Of a DNA stretch of 64,000 nt, positions 50,361 to 58,596 are shown in pieces (the first letter of the stretch is position 1; every line of letters starts with the position of its first letter). The stretch is from DASXMT01 sp963755985 (GTDB lineage: Bacteria; Actinomycetota; Acidimicrobiia; Acidimicrobiales; RAAP-2). The position numbers and the translations under genes are program-made. A model generated the notes under the pieces. The model saw only the letters and a list, made by a program, of their open reading frames with translations, searched no databases and was not told where the DNA came from. The stretch is from contig CAVWLO010000001.1 in NCBI GenBank assembly GCA_963755985.1, forward strand, positions 496,001-560,000, read 5' to 3'.

Positions 50361-51140
50361 TCAGACCTGGTGCCGTGGGCACCAATAGGTGGTCCGGCCC
50401 CCGACGGTGGCCCGCGACAACAAGGCGCCGTCCTTCGGGCACCGGCCGTCGCGATGGCGCTCGTCCATCAGATCGCCCAGGTGCGATCCTCCCCTGTCGA
50501 TGAGTTCGGTCAGGGTCCGGTGGAGAGTGCGGTGCAGGCGCCTGAGCTCGGTCGCGTTGAGCGACCCGGCCGGTCGCAGGGGTGAGAGCGCTGCTCGCCA
50601 CAGGACCTCGTCACCGATCAGGTTGCCGATCCCGGCCACCTTGGCCTGATCGAGCAGGCGAGCCTTCAAAGGGGCGCTCGAACCCCGCAGGGCCGCGCCC
50701 AGCTGCGCCGCCGATATCGAGACGGCGTCGGGCCCGAGCCGAGACAGATCGGGGTTGAGCGACACCCCTCCCAGCCGCCGCGGGTCGTGCATGATGAGCG
50801 AGCCCTCGTCGAAGCGCATCGAAAACCGCTCCCATTCCCGGCGTATTCGGTGTGACGAGTAGAGGAGGCGGTCCACACCAGCCTTCCCGTCGACGAGCAG
50901 GGTCCCGGTCATGCCGAAACGAAGCCCGAGGGTCTCACCATCGTCCATGTCCACCAGCACGATCTTGCCGATCCGCCTGACCTCGGCCACCCGATGGCCC
51001 ACCAGGGCCCGGCGGAGCCCCTGCGCCGTGGCCCCCCCTTTCAGGAACCACTGGTCCCGGGCCACGATTGATGCCACCCTCCGTCCGCGGACCGACAGCG
51101 CCAGGTGCCGGTAGGACTCCACCTCGGGAAGCTCGGGCAC
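50361..51140 (-). CDS. Fpg/Nei family DNA glycosylase with altered zinc finger
   Basis: A 259-residue base-excision repair enzyme. It starts with GTG and the mature N-terminus PELPEVE has the catalytic Pro and Glu. The Lys in RRIGKIVLVD and the helix-two-turn-helix GIGNLIGDEVLW are conserved. The C-terminal finger has C-P-K-D, 16 residues, then C-P-R-H, so two of the four usual zinc cysteines are Asp and His. Asp and His can still bind zinc. It may prefer other lesions than MutM; actinobacteria have several paralogues. Confidence 0.88.
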   Translation of the reverse strand: MPELPEVESYRHLALSVRGRRVASIVARDQWFLKGGATAQGLRRALVGHRVAEVRRIGKIVLVDMDDGETLGLRFGMTGTLLVDGKAGVDRLLYSSHRIRREWERFSMRFDEGSLIMHDPRRLGGVSLNPDLSRLGPDAVSISAAQLGAALRGSSAPLKARLLDQAKVAGIGNLIGDEVLWRAALSPLRPAGSLNATELRRLHRTLHRTLTELIDRGGSHLGDLMDERHRDGRCPKDGALLSRATVGGRTTYWCPRHQV

Positions 51141-51225
51141 GGACCAGACGGTATCCGGGCAGCACGAGGGCCTGCTCGTCCCCCCGATGACCAGTGCTCG
51201 GAGCCCTCGTCGCTATGGTTGTCCC

Positions 51226-52356
51226 ATGCCTCCCGAAAAACCTCAATGGGCTGAGCTCTATCGCGAAGTGGTGACGTCTGGCCTCTGCACCGGTTGTGCC
51301 GGCTGCATCGTCGCCTGCCCTCACGACGTCTTGTCCTACGACGACACCGGCGGCCGGTACAAGCCGTTCCACATCGACGCCGACGGCGGCCGCGAGGACT
51401 GCACCCACGGGATCAAGGGCTGCACCATGTGCACGCGGGCCTGCCCGCGGTTCCGCCTGTGGGAGCCCGAGATCGAGACCCACCTGTTCGGACGGGAGCG
51501 GACCGACGAGGAGGTGGCCGGGGTCTCCTCCGACATCCTCCTGGTCCGGGCGACCGACCCAGAGGTCCAAGCGGTCGGACAGGACGGCGGGCTGGTGTCG
51601 GCCCTGTTGATCTGGGCCCTGGAACACGACGTGATCGACGCCGCTCTCGTCTCCGACCTCGAAGGTGACGGGTCGACCTGGAAGGCGGTCCCCGCCGTGG
51701 CTACCAACCGGGCCGAGGTGCTGGCCGCCGCCGGGTCCCGCTACACGTACTCGGCCAATCCCCTGGCCTACCCCAAGGCCATCGAAGGAGGGGCCGAGCG
51801 GATCGCCCTGATCGGCATGGGCTGCCAGGCCTCAGCCCCTCCGGTCATGGCCGCGCGCAAGGCGGGGAAGATCGCCCGCCGGTTGTCGCTGACCATCGGC
51901 CTCATGTGCTCCAAAACCTTCGACGACGCCATTTTCCCCCAGCTGTTCGAGGCCAAGTACGGGATCCTCCGGGCCAACATCACCAAGATGAACATCAAGG
52001 GCGTCTTCCAGGTCTGGACCAAAGACGGCGGCTATCACGAGATCCCCCTCAAAGAAGCCCACGCCTGGACCCGCGAGGGCTGCACCACCTGCCCCGACTT
52101 CGCCGCCGAACACGCCGACATCTCCACCGGCGGCATCGGCGAGTTCAACGACTGGACCCTGACCATCGTGCGCACCGAAAAGGGGCGAGAGCTGCTCGAC
52201 GGGATGATCGCCGACGGCGCCGTCGAGACCCGGCCCGGTGACGAGGACCCCGGTGCCATCGCCCTCTTGCGGAAGCTGGCAAAGGTCAGCCGGCGACGGT
52301 GGCCGGAGACGGCAGTGCCGATGCCCCGTCGCCTGCCTGCCGTAGCTCCCTCCTAG
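51226..52356 (+). CDS. FrhB/FdhB-type F420-linked iron-sulfur protein
   Basis: A 376-residue protein of the coenzyme F420 hydrogenase/dehydrogenase beta-subunit family. Two ferredoxin-like clusters are seen: C21-x2-C24-x2-C27-x3-C31 and C59, C66-x2-C69-x3-C73. The rest contains the FrhB C-terminal domain (GQDGGLVSALLIWALE, GMGCQASAPPVM, GLMCSKTF and GCTTCPDFAAEHADIS). It would carry electrons between F420 or flavin and an unknown partner. It stands alone, which is unusual for a subunit. F420 use is known in actinobacteria. Confidence 0.85.
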   Translation: MPPEKPQWAELYREVVTSGLCTGCAGCIVACPHDVLSYDDTGGRYKPFHIDADGGREDCTHGIKGCTMCTRACPRFRLWEPEIETHLFGRERTDEEVAGVSSDILLVRATDPEVQAVGQDGGLVSALLIWALEHDVIDAALVSDLEGDGSTWKAVPAVATNRAEVLAAAGSRYTYSANPLAYPKAIEGGAERIALIGMGCQASAPPVMAARKAGKIARRLSLTIGLMCSKTFDDAIFPQLFEAKYGILRANITKMNIKGVFQVWTKDGGYHEIPLKEAHAWTREGCTTCPDFAAEHADISTGGIGEFNDWTLTIVRTEKGRELLDGMIADGAVETRPGDEDPGAIALLRKLAKVSRRRWPETAVPMPRRLPAVAPS

Positions 52357-52391
52357 AAATTCCGCTCTGCTGCCGGCAGTATCTCCCTCCA

Positions 52392-52406
52392 AGATGCCCG
52401 GCATCT
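52392..52406. repeat. Palindrome between two convergent genes
   Basis: AGATGCC-C-GGCATCT has perfect 7-bp arms and lies between the FrhB-like and udgB genes, whose 3' ends face each other. The string ATCTCCCTC recurs at 52381, 52403 and 52440. A bidirectional terminator without T-run is possible. Confidence 0.4.
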
Positions 52407-52487
52407 CCCTCGCAGATATCCGGCCGCTTGCCCAACCGTATCTCCCTCATGGATGGTCACAATCGCTCGAGAAGATGGCAGGTCGGT

Positions 52488-53174
52488 TCAGGCTCCGAGC
52501 TGTCGGGCCCGGGCGAAGACGGCGTCGAGCATCGGTTCGGTCAACACCCCGGTGAACGTGTTCTGTTGGCTCGGGTGATAGGAGCACACCAGCATGCGCC
52601 CGTCGGGGAGACGGGCCTCGGTCAGATGCCCGAATTTGGGCCGCCGTTTCAGCCCGAACAGGCCGGCCACCACCTGATAGGCGAACCCACCCAGGGCCAC
52701 GATCACGTGCAGGTGCGCCAGGAGGTCGAGCTCGCGGACGAGGAAGGGAAGGCACCGGTCGCGTTCTTCCGGCGTTGGCTTGTTGGCCGGCGGGGCGCAC
52801 CGCACGGCCGCCGTCATCCACGCTCCGGTGAAGGCCAGCCCGTCATCGATCGCCGTGCTGGTGGGCTGGTTGGCGTACCCGGCTCGCCACAGGGCGGCGA
52901 CCAGCCAATCGGCCGAACGGTCGCCGGTGAACACCCGGCCCGTGCGGTTGGCGCCGTGGGCGGCCGGCGCCAACCCGACGACAGCCAACCGGGCATCCGG
53001 GTCCCCGAACCCGGCCACCGGGCGCCCCCAGTAGTTCTGGTCGGCGAAGGACGCCCGCTTGCCGGCGGCGACCGACTCGCGCCAGGCCACGAGACGGGGG
53101 CACGCCCGGCAGGACTCGATCTCGTCGGCCAACGCGCCGAGCTCCGCGGCCCGGGAGGGCGTCTGAGGCGGCAT
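52488..53174 (-). CDS. Uracil-DNA glycosylase, family 5 (UdgB-like)
   Basis: A 228-residue Fe-S uracil-DNA glycosylase. An early CRACPRLVAWR gives two cluster cysteines, GLAPAAHGANRTGRVFTGDRSADWL is the catalytic strand region in which family 5 lacks the Asp or Asn of other families, and SYHPSQQNTFTG is the conserved late motif. It removes uracil and some deaminated purines, useful in a GC-rich genome. The start at 53174 gives MPPQTPSRAAELG. Confidence 0.9.
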   Translation of the reverse strand: MPPQTPSRAAELGALADEIESCRACPRLVAWRESVAAGKRASFADQNYWGRPVAGFGDPDARLAVVGLAPAAHGANRTGRVFTGDRSADWLVAALWRAGYANQPTSTAIDDGLAFTGAWMTAAVRCAPPANKPTPEERDRCLPFLVRELDLLAHLHVIVALGGFAYQVVAGLFGLKRRPKFGHLTEARLPDGRMLVCSYHPSQQNTFTGVLTEPMLDAVFARARQLGA

Positions 53175-53251
53175 GGGGACAGAGTACGGTGAACGGGCGT
53201 GCCGAGCCGACGGACCATCCGAACCCGCCCCTTTTCGGCCCAGGAACGACG

Positions 53252-53980
53252 ATGCCGCTGACCACGCCCAAGACGCCCCGATCGGGCACCGGATCGTGTG
53301 GGCGCACGGGTTCGAGGGCCTCTCGATCGGGACGCGGCACACCCCGGCCCACCGTCGTCCTTCTCGTACGGCACGGGCGGACCCCGACCACCGGCTCGAT
53401 CCTTCCTGGTCGGGCTCCGGACCTCCACCTATCCGATGAGGGGCTGGCCCAGGCCGAGGCGGTGGCCGAGCGGATCGCTGCCCTGGCCGATGGCGACCGC
53501 ACCGGGCCCGCCGCTGTCTACGCTTCACCCCTGGAGCGGACCTTCGAGACGGCCAAGCCCATCGCCCGTCGGCTCGGGGTGCGGGTCCGGTCGGACCGGG
53601 GTCTGCTGGAGTGCGACTTCGGGTCCTGGACCGGCCAGCAACTCAGCGTGCTGGCCAAGAGGCCCGAATGGAACCAGGTGCAGCGCTTCCCGAGCGGGTT
53701 CCGGTTCCCCGGTGGTGAGTCGTTCGCCGAGATGCAGGTGCGGATCACATCGGCGCTCAACCGGCTGGTCGGTCTTCACCCCGGTGAGACCATCGTGGCC
53801 GTATCCCATGCCGACCCGATCAAGGCGGCGGCAGCGGCGGCGGCCGGCACCCACCTCGACCTCTTCCAACGCCTTGTCGTCTCGCCCTGCTCGGTGACGG
53901 CCATCGCCTACAGCGAATCGGGGCCCTACGTCCTCACCATCAACGGGACCGCCTCTCTGACCGAACTGGCCATCTCATGA
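53252..53980 (+). CDS. Histidine phosphatase superfamily protein (MSMEG_4193-like phosphomutase)
   Basis: A 242-residue protein with the catalytic RHG in LLVRHGRTPTT near residue 40 and the second His in AVSHADPIKAAA. The family is annotated as putative phosphomutase or phosphatase and its substrate is not known. ATG 53252 has an AGGA ribosome site; a GTG at 53189 is in frame, and the long basic stretch before RHG is unlike relatives, so the start is uncertain. It begins a well-known actinobacterial cluster with DUF3090 and SCO1664-type genes. Its stop overlaps a 17-codon repeat ORF. Confidence 0.86.
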   Translation: MPLTTPKTPRSGTGSCGRTGSRASRSGRGTPRPTVVLLVRHGRTPTTGSILPGRAPDLHLSDEGLAQAEAVAERIAALADGDRTGPAAVYASPLERTFETAKPIARRLGVRVRSDRGLLECDFGSWTGQQLSVLAKRPEWNQVQRFPSGFRFPGGESFAEMQVRITSALNRLVGLHPGETIVAVSHADPIKAAAAAAAGTHLDLFQRLVVSPCSVTAIAYSESGPYVLTINGTASLTELAIS

Positions 53981-54028
53981 GGTTTGGCTCGCTCATGAGG
54001 TTTGGCTCGCTCATGAGGTTTGGCTCGT
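53975..54028 (+). repeat. 18-bp tandem repeat, three copies, encoding a relay ORF
   Basis: The unit TCATGAGGTTTGGCTCGC occurs at 53975, 53993 and 54011, the last ending in T. It forms an ORF from ATG 53977 to TGA 54030, MRFGSLMRFGSLMRFGS, in which each unit has an ATGAGG. The ORF start overlaps the phosphatase stop (ATGA) and its stop overlaps the DUF3090 start (GTGA). Confidence 0.7.
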
Positions 54029-54524
54029 GAGCGAGGGCTACGACCTGTCGTCTCCGGACCGGTTCACGGTGGGGGCCATCGGCGAGCCGGGCCAGCGCCT
54101 GTTTCTGCTGCAGTGCCGGCAGGGCCCCGTGGCCCTGACGCTGAAGATCGAGAAGCAACAGGTCGCGGCCCTGGCCGAGTACCTGGGCCGGATCGTCCGC
54201 GACCAGGAGCGACCCGGCCACCTGCCCGAGGACGTCGTCCTCGAAGAGCCCACCGAGCCGGCCTGGGCGGTGGGCACCGTCGGTGTCTCCTACGACGAGG
54301 GGGACGATCGGGTGGTCATCGTCATCGAAGAGCTGGTCGAGGAGAACGAGACCGGCGCGCTGGCTCGTATCGCTGTCACCAGGGAGCAAGCTGGGGCCTT
54401 CGCCATTCACGCCACTCAGCTGGTGGAGTCGGGGCGTCCCCCCTGCCCCCTGTGCGGAGCCCCCCTCGACCCCTCCGGACACGAGTGCCCGAGAACAAAC
54501 GGCCACCGGCCTCCGATCGCCTGA
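54027..54524 (+). CDS. DUF3090 family protein
   Basis: A 165-residue protein of unknown function, with N-terminal SEGYDLSSPDRFTVGAIGEPGQR and DRVVIVIEELVE as typical parts. The C-terminus has CPLCGAPLDPSGHEC, three cysteines plus His that could form a zinc ribbon. The GTG start overlaps the stop of an 18-bp repeat ORF. The end overlaps the next gene by 40 nt. The family always occurs with the phosphatase and SCO1664-like genes in actinobacteria, so a shared role is likely. Confidence 0.9.
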   Translation: MSEGYDLSSPDRFTVGAIGEPGQRLFLLQCRQGPVALTLKIEKQQVAALAEYLGRIVRDQERPGHLPEDVVLEEPTEPAWAVGTVGVSYDEGDDRVVIVIEELVEENETGALARIAVTREQAGAFAIHATQLVESGRPPCPLCGAPLDPSGHECPRTNGHRPPIA

Positions 54525-55252
54525 TCGGCTGGCGTCCGGACGACGCCGTCGGCATCATCGAGGCCATCGACCTCCTGTCCGGCGGCGAGGTCTCGGTCGA
54601 GGGCCGTCTTCCTTGGAGCTCCAACCAGACCTTCCTGGTCACCGTGGACGACGGGACCCATCAGGTGCGCGCCGTCTACAAGCCCTTCCAGGGCGAGCGG
54701 CCCCTGTGGGACTTCCCTGATGGCCTCTACCGCCGGGAGGTGGCGGCGTACGCCCTGTCCGAGGCGTTGGGCTGGGGCCTCGTGCCGCCCACGATCGAGC
54801 GGGACAGCGGGCCGTTCGGGATCGGGTCCTTCCAGCTCTTCGTGGACGCCGACTTCGAGCAGCACTACTTCACCCTGTTCGAGGGAGGCACCCACCACGC
54901 CGCCTTGCAGGCCGTGTGCGCCTTCGACCTCGCTGCCAACAACACCGACCGCAAGAGCGGCCACGTGTTGTTGGGCACCTGCGGCGACATCTGGGCCATC
55001 GATCACGGCGTCTGCTTCAACACCGAGCCCAAGTTGCGCACCGTCATCTGGGACTACGCCGACGAGCCGATCCCCGACGTGTTGCTGGCCGACCTGGACC
55101 GGGTGGCCCGTGACCTGCCCGAGGAACTCGTCCACACCCTCGGTCACGAGGAAGTCGAAGCCCTGGCCGGGCGGCTCGGCCTGATCGTCCGAACAGGCGT
55201 GTTCCCCGAGCCAGACCCGAACCGCCACGCCTATCCGTGGCCGCTGGTCTGA
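54485..55252 (+). CDS. SCO1664 family protein, PI3/4-kinase-like
   Basis: A 255-residue protein that starts with GTG inside the DUF3090 gene. Segments such as AVYKPFQGERPLWDFPDGLYRREVAAY and GDIWAIDHGVCFNTEPKLR resemble the Lys and Asp motifs of phosphatidylinositol-kinase-like or HipA-like folds. This suggests an ATP-binding kinase, but no activity is known. It ends the three-gene cluster. The upstream frame is open but unlike the family. Confidence 0.85.
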   Translation: MPENKRPPASDRLIGWRPDDAVGIIEAIDLLSGGEVSVEGRLPWSSNQTFLVTVDDGTHQVRAVYKPFQGERPLWDFPDGLYRREVAAYALSEALGWGLVPPTIERDSGPFGIGSFQLFVDADFEQHYFTLFEGGTHHAALQAVCAFDLAANNTDRKSGHVLLGTCGDIWAIDHGVCFNTEPKLRTVIWDYADEPIPDVLLADLDRVARDLPEELVHTLGHEEVEALAGRLGLIVRTGVFPEPDPNRHAYPWPLV

Positions 55253-55330
55253 GCATCGGGCCCGTCACCGGCCCAGCGAGCCCTCAGGCCGCGGCCGAGA
55301 TGACCATCATGGCTCGCCCGGTGGCGGGGC

Positions 55331-56302
55331 TCAGCCCCTGGCCTTGAGGGTCTCGATGAGCTTGGGGACCACCTTGTGAACGTCGCCCACGATGCCCAGG
55401 TCGGCCACGGTGAAGATGGGGGCGTCCTGGTCCTTGTTGATGGCCACGATGTTCTTCGAGTTCTTCATGCCCACCAGGTGCTGGGTGGCGCCGGAAATGC
55501 CACAGGCCAGGTAGACGGTGGGCTTCACCGTCTTGCCCGTCTGGCCGACCTGGTGGGAGTAGGGCACCCAACCGGCGTCCACGATGGCCCGGCTCGCTCC
55601 CGGAGCGCCCCTCAACAGGGTGGCCAGCTCCTCGATCAGAGCGTATTGGTCCTGTTGGCCGAGGCCACGGCCGCCGGAGACGACGACATCGGCCTCGTCG
55701 AGCTTCGGACCGGTCCGCTCCTCGACATGGCGGGCCACGATGCGTGCCCCGTTGGTCGCGCCGGTGTCCGGTGCCGCCAGCGCCTGCACCTCAGCGGGTC
55801 CGCCGCCGGACGGCTCGGCCGGGAAGGACTTGGCCCGGACGACGAAGAGCCCGGGACCCTCGCCGGTGAAGTGGGCCGTCACGTTCTGCTGGCCACCGAA
55901 GATGGCGTGCTGGGTGGCGAGCCCGCTGTCGTCGGCGGTCAGGCCGACCACGTTGGTGAGGACCGGTCGATCGAGCTTGGCCGAGAGCCGGCCGGCGATG
56001 TCCCGTCCGTCGTAGGTGGCCGGGAACAGGATGGCGTCGGGGCCTCCGCCGGCCTCGACGGCGGTGGCGATGGCCGCGGCCACTGGAGCCCCGGGCAGTG
56101 CGCCGGACAGATCGCCCGCATCGTGGACGACGGTGGCGCCGTATTCGCCGAGCGTGCCGGCCACCGAGGCCGTGTCCTCGCCCCAGGCGACGGCTTCCAC
56201 CGTGTCGGCCAGGGACCGGGCGTGGGAGATCAGCTCGAGGCTGGCGGTGATGGGCTTGCCGTCTGCCATTTCGGCCAGCACCCAGATCTTGTCGATTGCC
56301 AT
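55331..56302 (-). CDS. etfA: Electron transfer flavoprotein alpha subunit
   Basis: A 323-residue subunit binding FAD, taking electrons from acyl-CoA dehydrogenases. The C-terminal FAD domain shows GGRGLGQQDQYALIEELA, SRAIVDAGWVPYSHQVGQTGKTVKP, CGISGATQHLVGM and AINKDQDAPIFTVADLGIVGD, all hallmark. It follows etfB by 25 nt on the same strand. It serves the dehydrogenases at 0-1.5 kb and 17-18.5 kb. Confidence 0.95.
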   Translation of the reverse strand: MAIDKIWVLAEMADGKPITASLELISHARSLADTVEAVAWGEDTASVAGTLGEYGATVVHDAGDLSGALPGAPVAAAIATAVEAGGGPDAILFPATYDGRDIAGRLSAKLDRPVLTNVVGLTADDSGLATQHAIFGGQQNVTAHFTGEGPGLFVVRAKSFPAEPSGGGPAEVQALAAPDTGATNGARIVARHVEERTGPKLDEADVVVSGGRGLGQQDQYALIEELATLLRGAPGASRAIVDAGWVPYSHQVGQTGKTVKPTVYLACGISGATQHLVGMKNSKNIVAINKDQDAPIFTVADLGIVGDVHKVVPKLIETLKARG

Positions 56303-56327
56303 TGGTTCGTGTTCTCCTACCCGATCC

Positions 56328-57107
56328 CTACAGGACCTTCAGCTTCTCGAGGAATTGGATGATCCTGTCGGCGCCGTCGCCTTCATCGACCACGATCTCA
56401 CCGGCCTGCCTGGCGTCGGCCGCCGAGACGTCGGTGATCTCCTGGCGGGCGCCGGCCGCACCCACTTGGCCGGCGTCGACACCGAGGTCGGCGACCGTCA
56501 GCGTCTCGACCGGCTTCGACTTCGCCGCCATGATCCCCTTGAACGAGGGGTAGCGGGGCTCGACCACACCGGCGGTCACGGTGACCACGGCGGGGAGCGG
56601 GCACTCGACCTCGTCGTAACCGGACTCGGTCTGGCGCTCGACTTTCACCGACTCGCCCGTGACTTCGACCTTCTTGGCGAAGGTCACCGAGGGCAGCCCG
56701 AGGATCTCGGCGATCTGGACGGGGGTGGTGCCGGTGTAACCGTCCGAAGACTCGGTGGCCGCCAGGATCAGGTCGGGCTCGGCCCGCTTGATGGCGGCAG
56801 CCAGGACCTTGGCCGTGCCGAGCGCATCGGTGCCGGCCAGCGTTTCGTCGCTGACCAGGATGGCCTTGGCCGCACCCATGGCCAGTCCGGTCCGGAGCCC
56901 CGATGTCTCGCCGTTCGGGGCCATCGACACCAGGGTCACGTCGCCACCACCGGCCGAGTCAGCCAGCTGCAAGCCCATCTCCACGCCGTACGCGTCGGAG
57001 TCGTCGAGGATGAGCTTTCCCGTCCGGGCCAGGTTGTTCGTACCCGAATCGAGTGACGGCGGTGCCGCCGGGTCAGGGATCTGCTTTACGCACACAACGA
57101 CGTTCAT
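56328..57107 (-). CDS. etfB: Electron transfer flavoprotein beta subunit
   Basis: A 259-residue AMP-binding partner of EtfA. Typical are MNVVVCVKQIPDP at the start, NLARTGKLILDDSDAYGVEMGLQLAD, the AMP loop in AATESSDGYTGTTPVQIAEILG and the recognition-loop region VECPLPAVVTVTAGVVEPRYPSFKGIMAAKSK. It precedes etfA in the operon. Confidence 0.95.
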   Translation of the reverse strand: MNVVVCVKQIPDPAAPPSLDSGTNNLARTGKLILDDSDAYGVEMGLQLADSAGGGDVTLVSMAPNGETSGLRTGLAMGAAKAILVSDETLAGTDALGTAKVLAAAIKRAEPDLILAATESSDGYTGTTPVQIAEILGLPSVTFAKKVEVTGESVKVERQTESGYDEVECPLPAVVTVTAGVVEPRYPSFKGIMAAKSKPVETLTVADLGVDAGQVGAAGARQEITDVSAADARQAGEIVVDEGDGADRIIQFLEKLKVL

Positions 57108-57346
57108 GGCCGTGCATTGTGGACGAAAATGGCAGCCCAGGACCAATTGGCGGCGTGGTCGCAGGTCAGGACGGCCGAGCTCCGCCCGTCGGGCGTCGGG
57201 TCGAGAGGACACTGACTGGTGTCCGGAATGGACCGGTCGTTCAAGCGGCCCACCAGGGCGGTTGAGGTCAACGACCCTGGGCTGTCCCGCTCAGCCACCC
57301 AGGGCGGGTCGCCGGCACCGGGGCGGGTCGGCCTCACCCGGGCGGC

Positions 57347-58078
57347 TCATGCGACGCCGGCCAGAGCGAGAGCCGAGGCCACGTCGTCGGTGATGACCGT
57401 GTCGACGCCCCACTGGCGAGCGGACCGGACGGCGGCGGGCTCGTTCACGGTCCAGGCAGCCACGGCGAGCCCGGCATCGTGAGCGGAGGACACCAGGTCG
57501 GCGGTGAGCATCGACACCTCTGGGTGCAGCGCCCCGAACCCATGCTCGATGGCCAGCTCGAAGGCCTGATCGACGTCGAACCAGGAAGGGACGAGCAAGC
57601 CCGTGCGGATATCGGGGTCGCAGGCAATGACGGCGTCGAGCGAACCGGGCCAGAACGAGGAGACCAGGATCGAATCCCGCGCCGACAGCTCGGCGATGAG
57701 GGCGCCGACGGCCGCGGCCGATCGCTCCTCGGGGTCGAACCCGTCCTCGTTGGGCAGGTTCTTGATCTCGATGTTGACCGTGAGGCCCGCACAGGCATCG
57801 AGGGCGGCATCGAGGAGGGGGACGTGAACCGGGAGCTGGCAGACATCCACACCGGCCACCGGGCCCACTCCGGGGACCACGGGATCGTGGTGGACGGCGA
57901 GGGCCCCGTCCCTGGTCAGGCGCACGTCGAGCTCGACGCCGTCGGCTCCCAGCCGAGCCGACCGGAGGAACGCCTCGACCGTGTTCTCGAGGATGCCGGA
58001 GCTCGCATCGGGGCTCCCCCGGTGAGCCTGAACGTCCACGGTCCTCCCCGTTCTCCCCTGTCCCCGCGTCGCCCGCAT
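57347..58078 (-). CDS. Glycerophosphodiester phosphodiesterase
   Basis: A 243-residue TIM-barrel enzyme that hydrolyses glycerophosphodiesters to glycerol-3-phosphate and an alcohol. The catalytic His is in VQAHRGS, the metal-binding Glu and Asp in ENTVEAF and GVELDVRLTRDGALAVHHDP, and a later Glu in NIEIKNLP. No signal peptide is seen, so a cytoplasmic role is likely. GTG 58039 is another possible start, directly before the catalytic motif. Confidence 0.9.
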   Translation of the reverse strand: MRATRGQGRTGRTVDVQAHRGSPDASSGILENTVEAFLRSARLGADGVELDVRLTRDGALAVHHDPVVPGVGPVAGVDVCQLPVHVPLLDAALDACAGLTVNIEIKNLPNEDGFDPEERSAAAVGALIAELSARDSILVSSFWPGSLDAVIACDPDIRTGLLVPSWFDVDQAFELAIEHGFGALHPEVSMLTADLVSSAHDAGLAVAAWTVNEPAAVRSARQWGVDTVITDDVASALALAGVA

Positions 58079-58201
58079 CGCTGCCCGGATATGGCTCGAA
58101 TTGCGCAGGTGACAACCCGAAAACTCCTTGCGCGTCGCAACCTCGCTCGTTACTCTAGAGGGCACAACCCCGAATGGCCGGCGACTGACGGCGCCGAGCT
58201 A

Positions 58202-58217
58202 TGTGAAACAGTTCACA
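58202..58217. promoter_or_regulatory. Perfect CRP-type site before whiB
   Basis: TGTGA-AACAGT-TCACA matches TGTGA-N6-TCACA exactly, and the inner bases extend the symmetry (TGTGAA/TTCACA). Its centre is about 48 nt before the whiB start. In M. tuberculosis the cAMP receptor protein controls whiB1 from such a site. Confidence 0.75.
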
Positions 58218-58257
58218 ATGGGGAAAAGCTCGGATGACCGAGAGCGGAGGAAGCAAC

Positions 58258-58548
58258 GTGGCCCTCGTTTGGAACCGCACTGTCGAATGGGACGAGGACG
58301 ACTGGCGCGACCTTGCCGCATGCCGGAACACCGAGCCTGATCTGTTCTTTCCGATTGGCACCACCGGGCCGGCCATCGACCAGATCGAGGCGGCCAAGCG
58401 GGTCTGCCGGGGCTGTGAGGCCCTTGAGCCGTGCCTCGACTTTGCCCTGGCCACCAACCAGGAGTCGGGCGTGTGGGGCGGGACGTCCGAAGAGGAGCGA
58501 CGCAAGCTGCGCAAGGCCTGGCTGGCCGCCCGCCGCCGCGCTTCCTGA
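58258..58548 (+). CDS. whiB: WhiB family Fe-S transcriptional regulator (WhiB1-like)
   Basis: A 96-residue regulator with four cluster cysteines (C22, C50, C53, C59) in the C-x27-C-x2-C-x5-C pattern, the turn GVWGGT at 71-76 and a basic C-terminus RRKLRKAWLAARRR for DNA contact. The GTG start has the strong ribosome site GGAGG; ATG 58234 is in frame upstream but lacks one. WhiB proteins bind [4Fe-4S] and the sigma factor, sensing NO or O2. It is convergent with the PdtaS-like kinase gene, as whiB1 is beside pdtaS in mycobacteria. Confidence 0.94.
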   Translation: MALVWNRTVEWDEDDWRDLAACRNTEPDLFFPIGTTGPAIDQIEAAKRVCRGCEALEPCLDFALATNQESGVWGGTSEEERRKLRKAWLAARRRAS

Positions 58549-58596
58549 CCCTCGGACCGGTCGACTTTGCCACCACCGCGAGGCCAGCCAGCCGGT

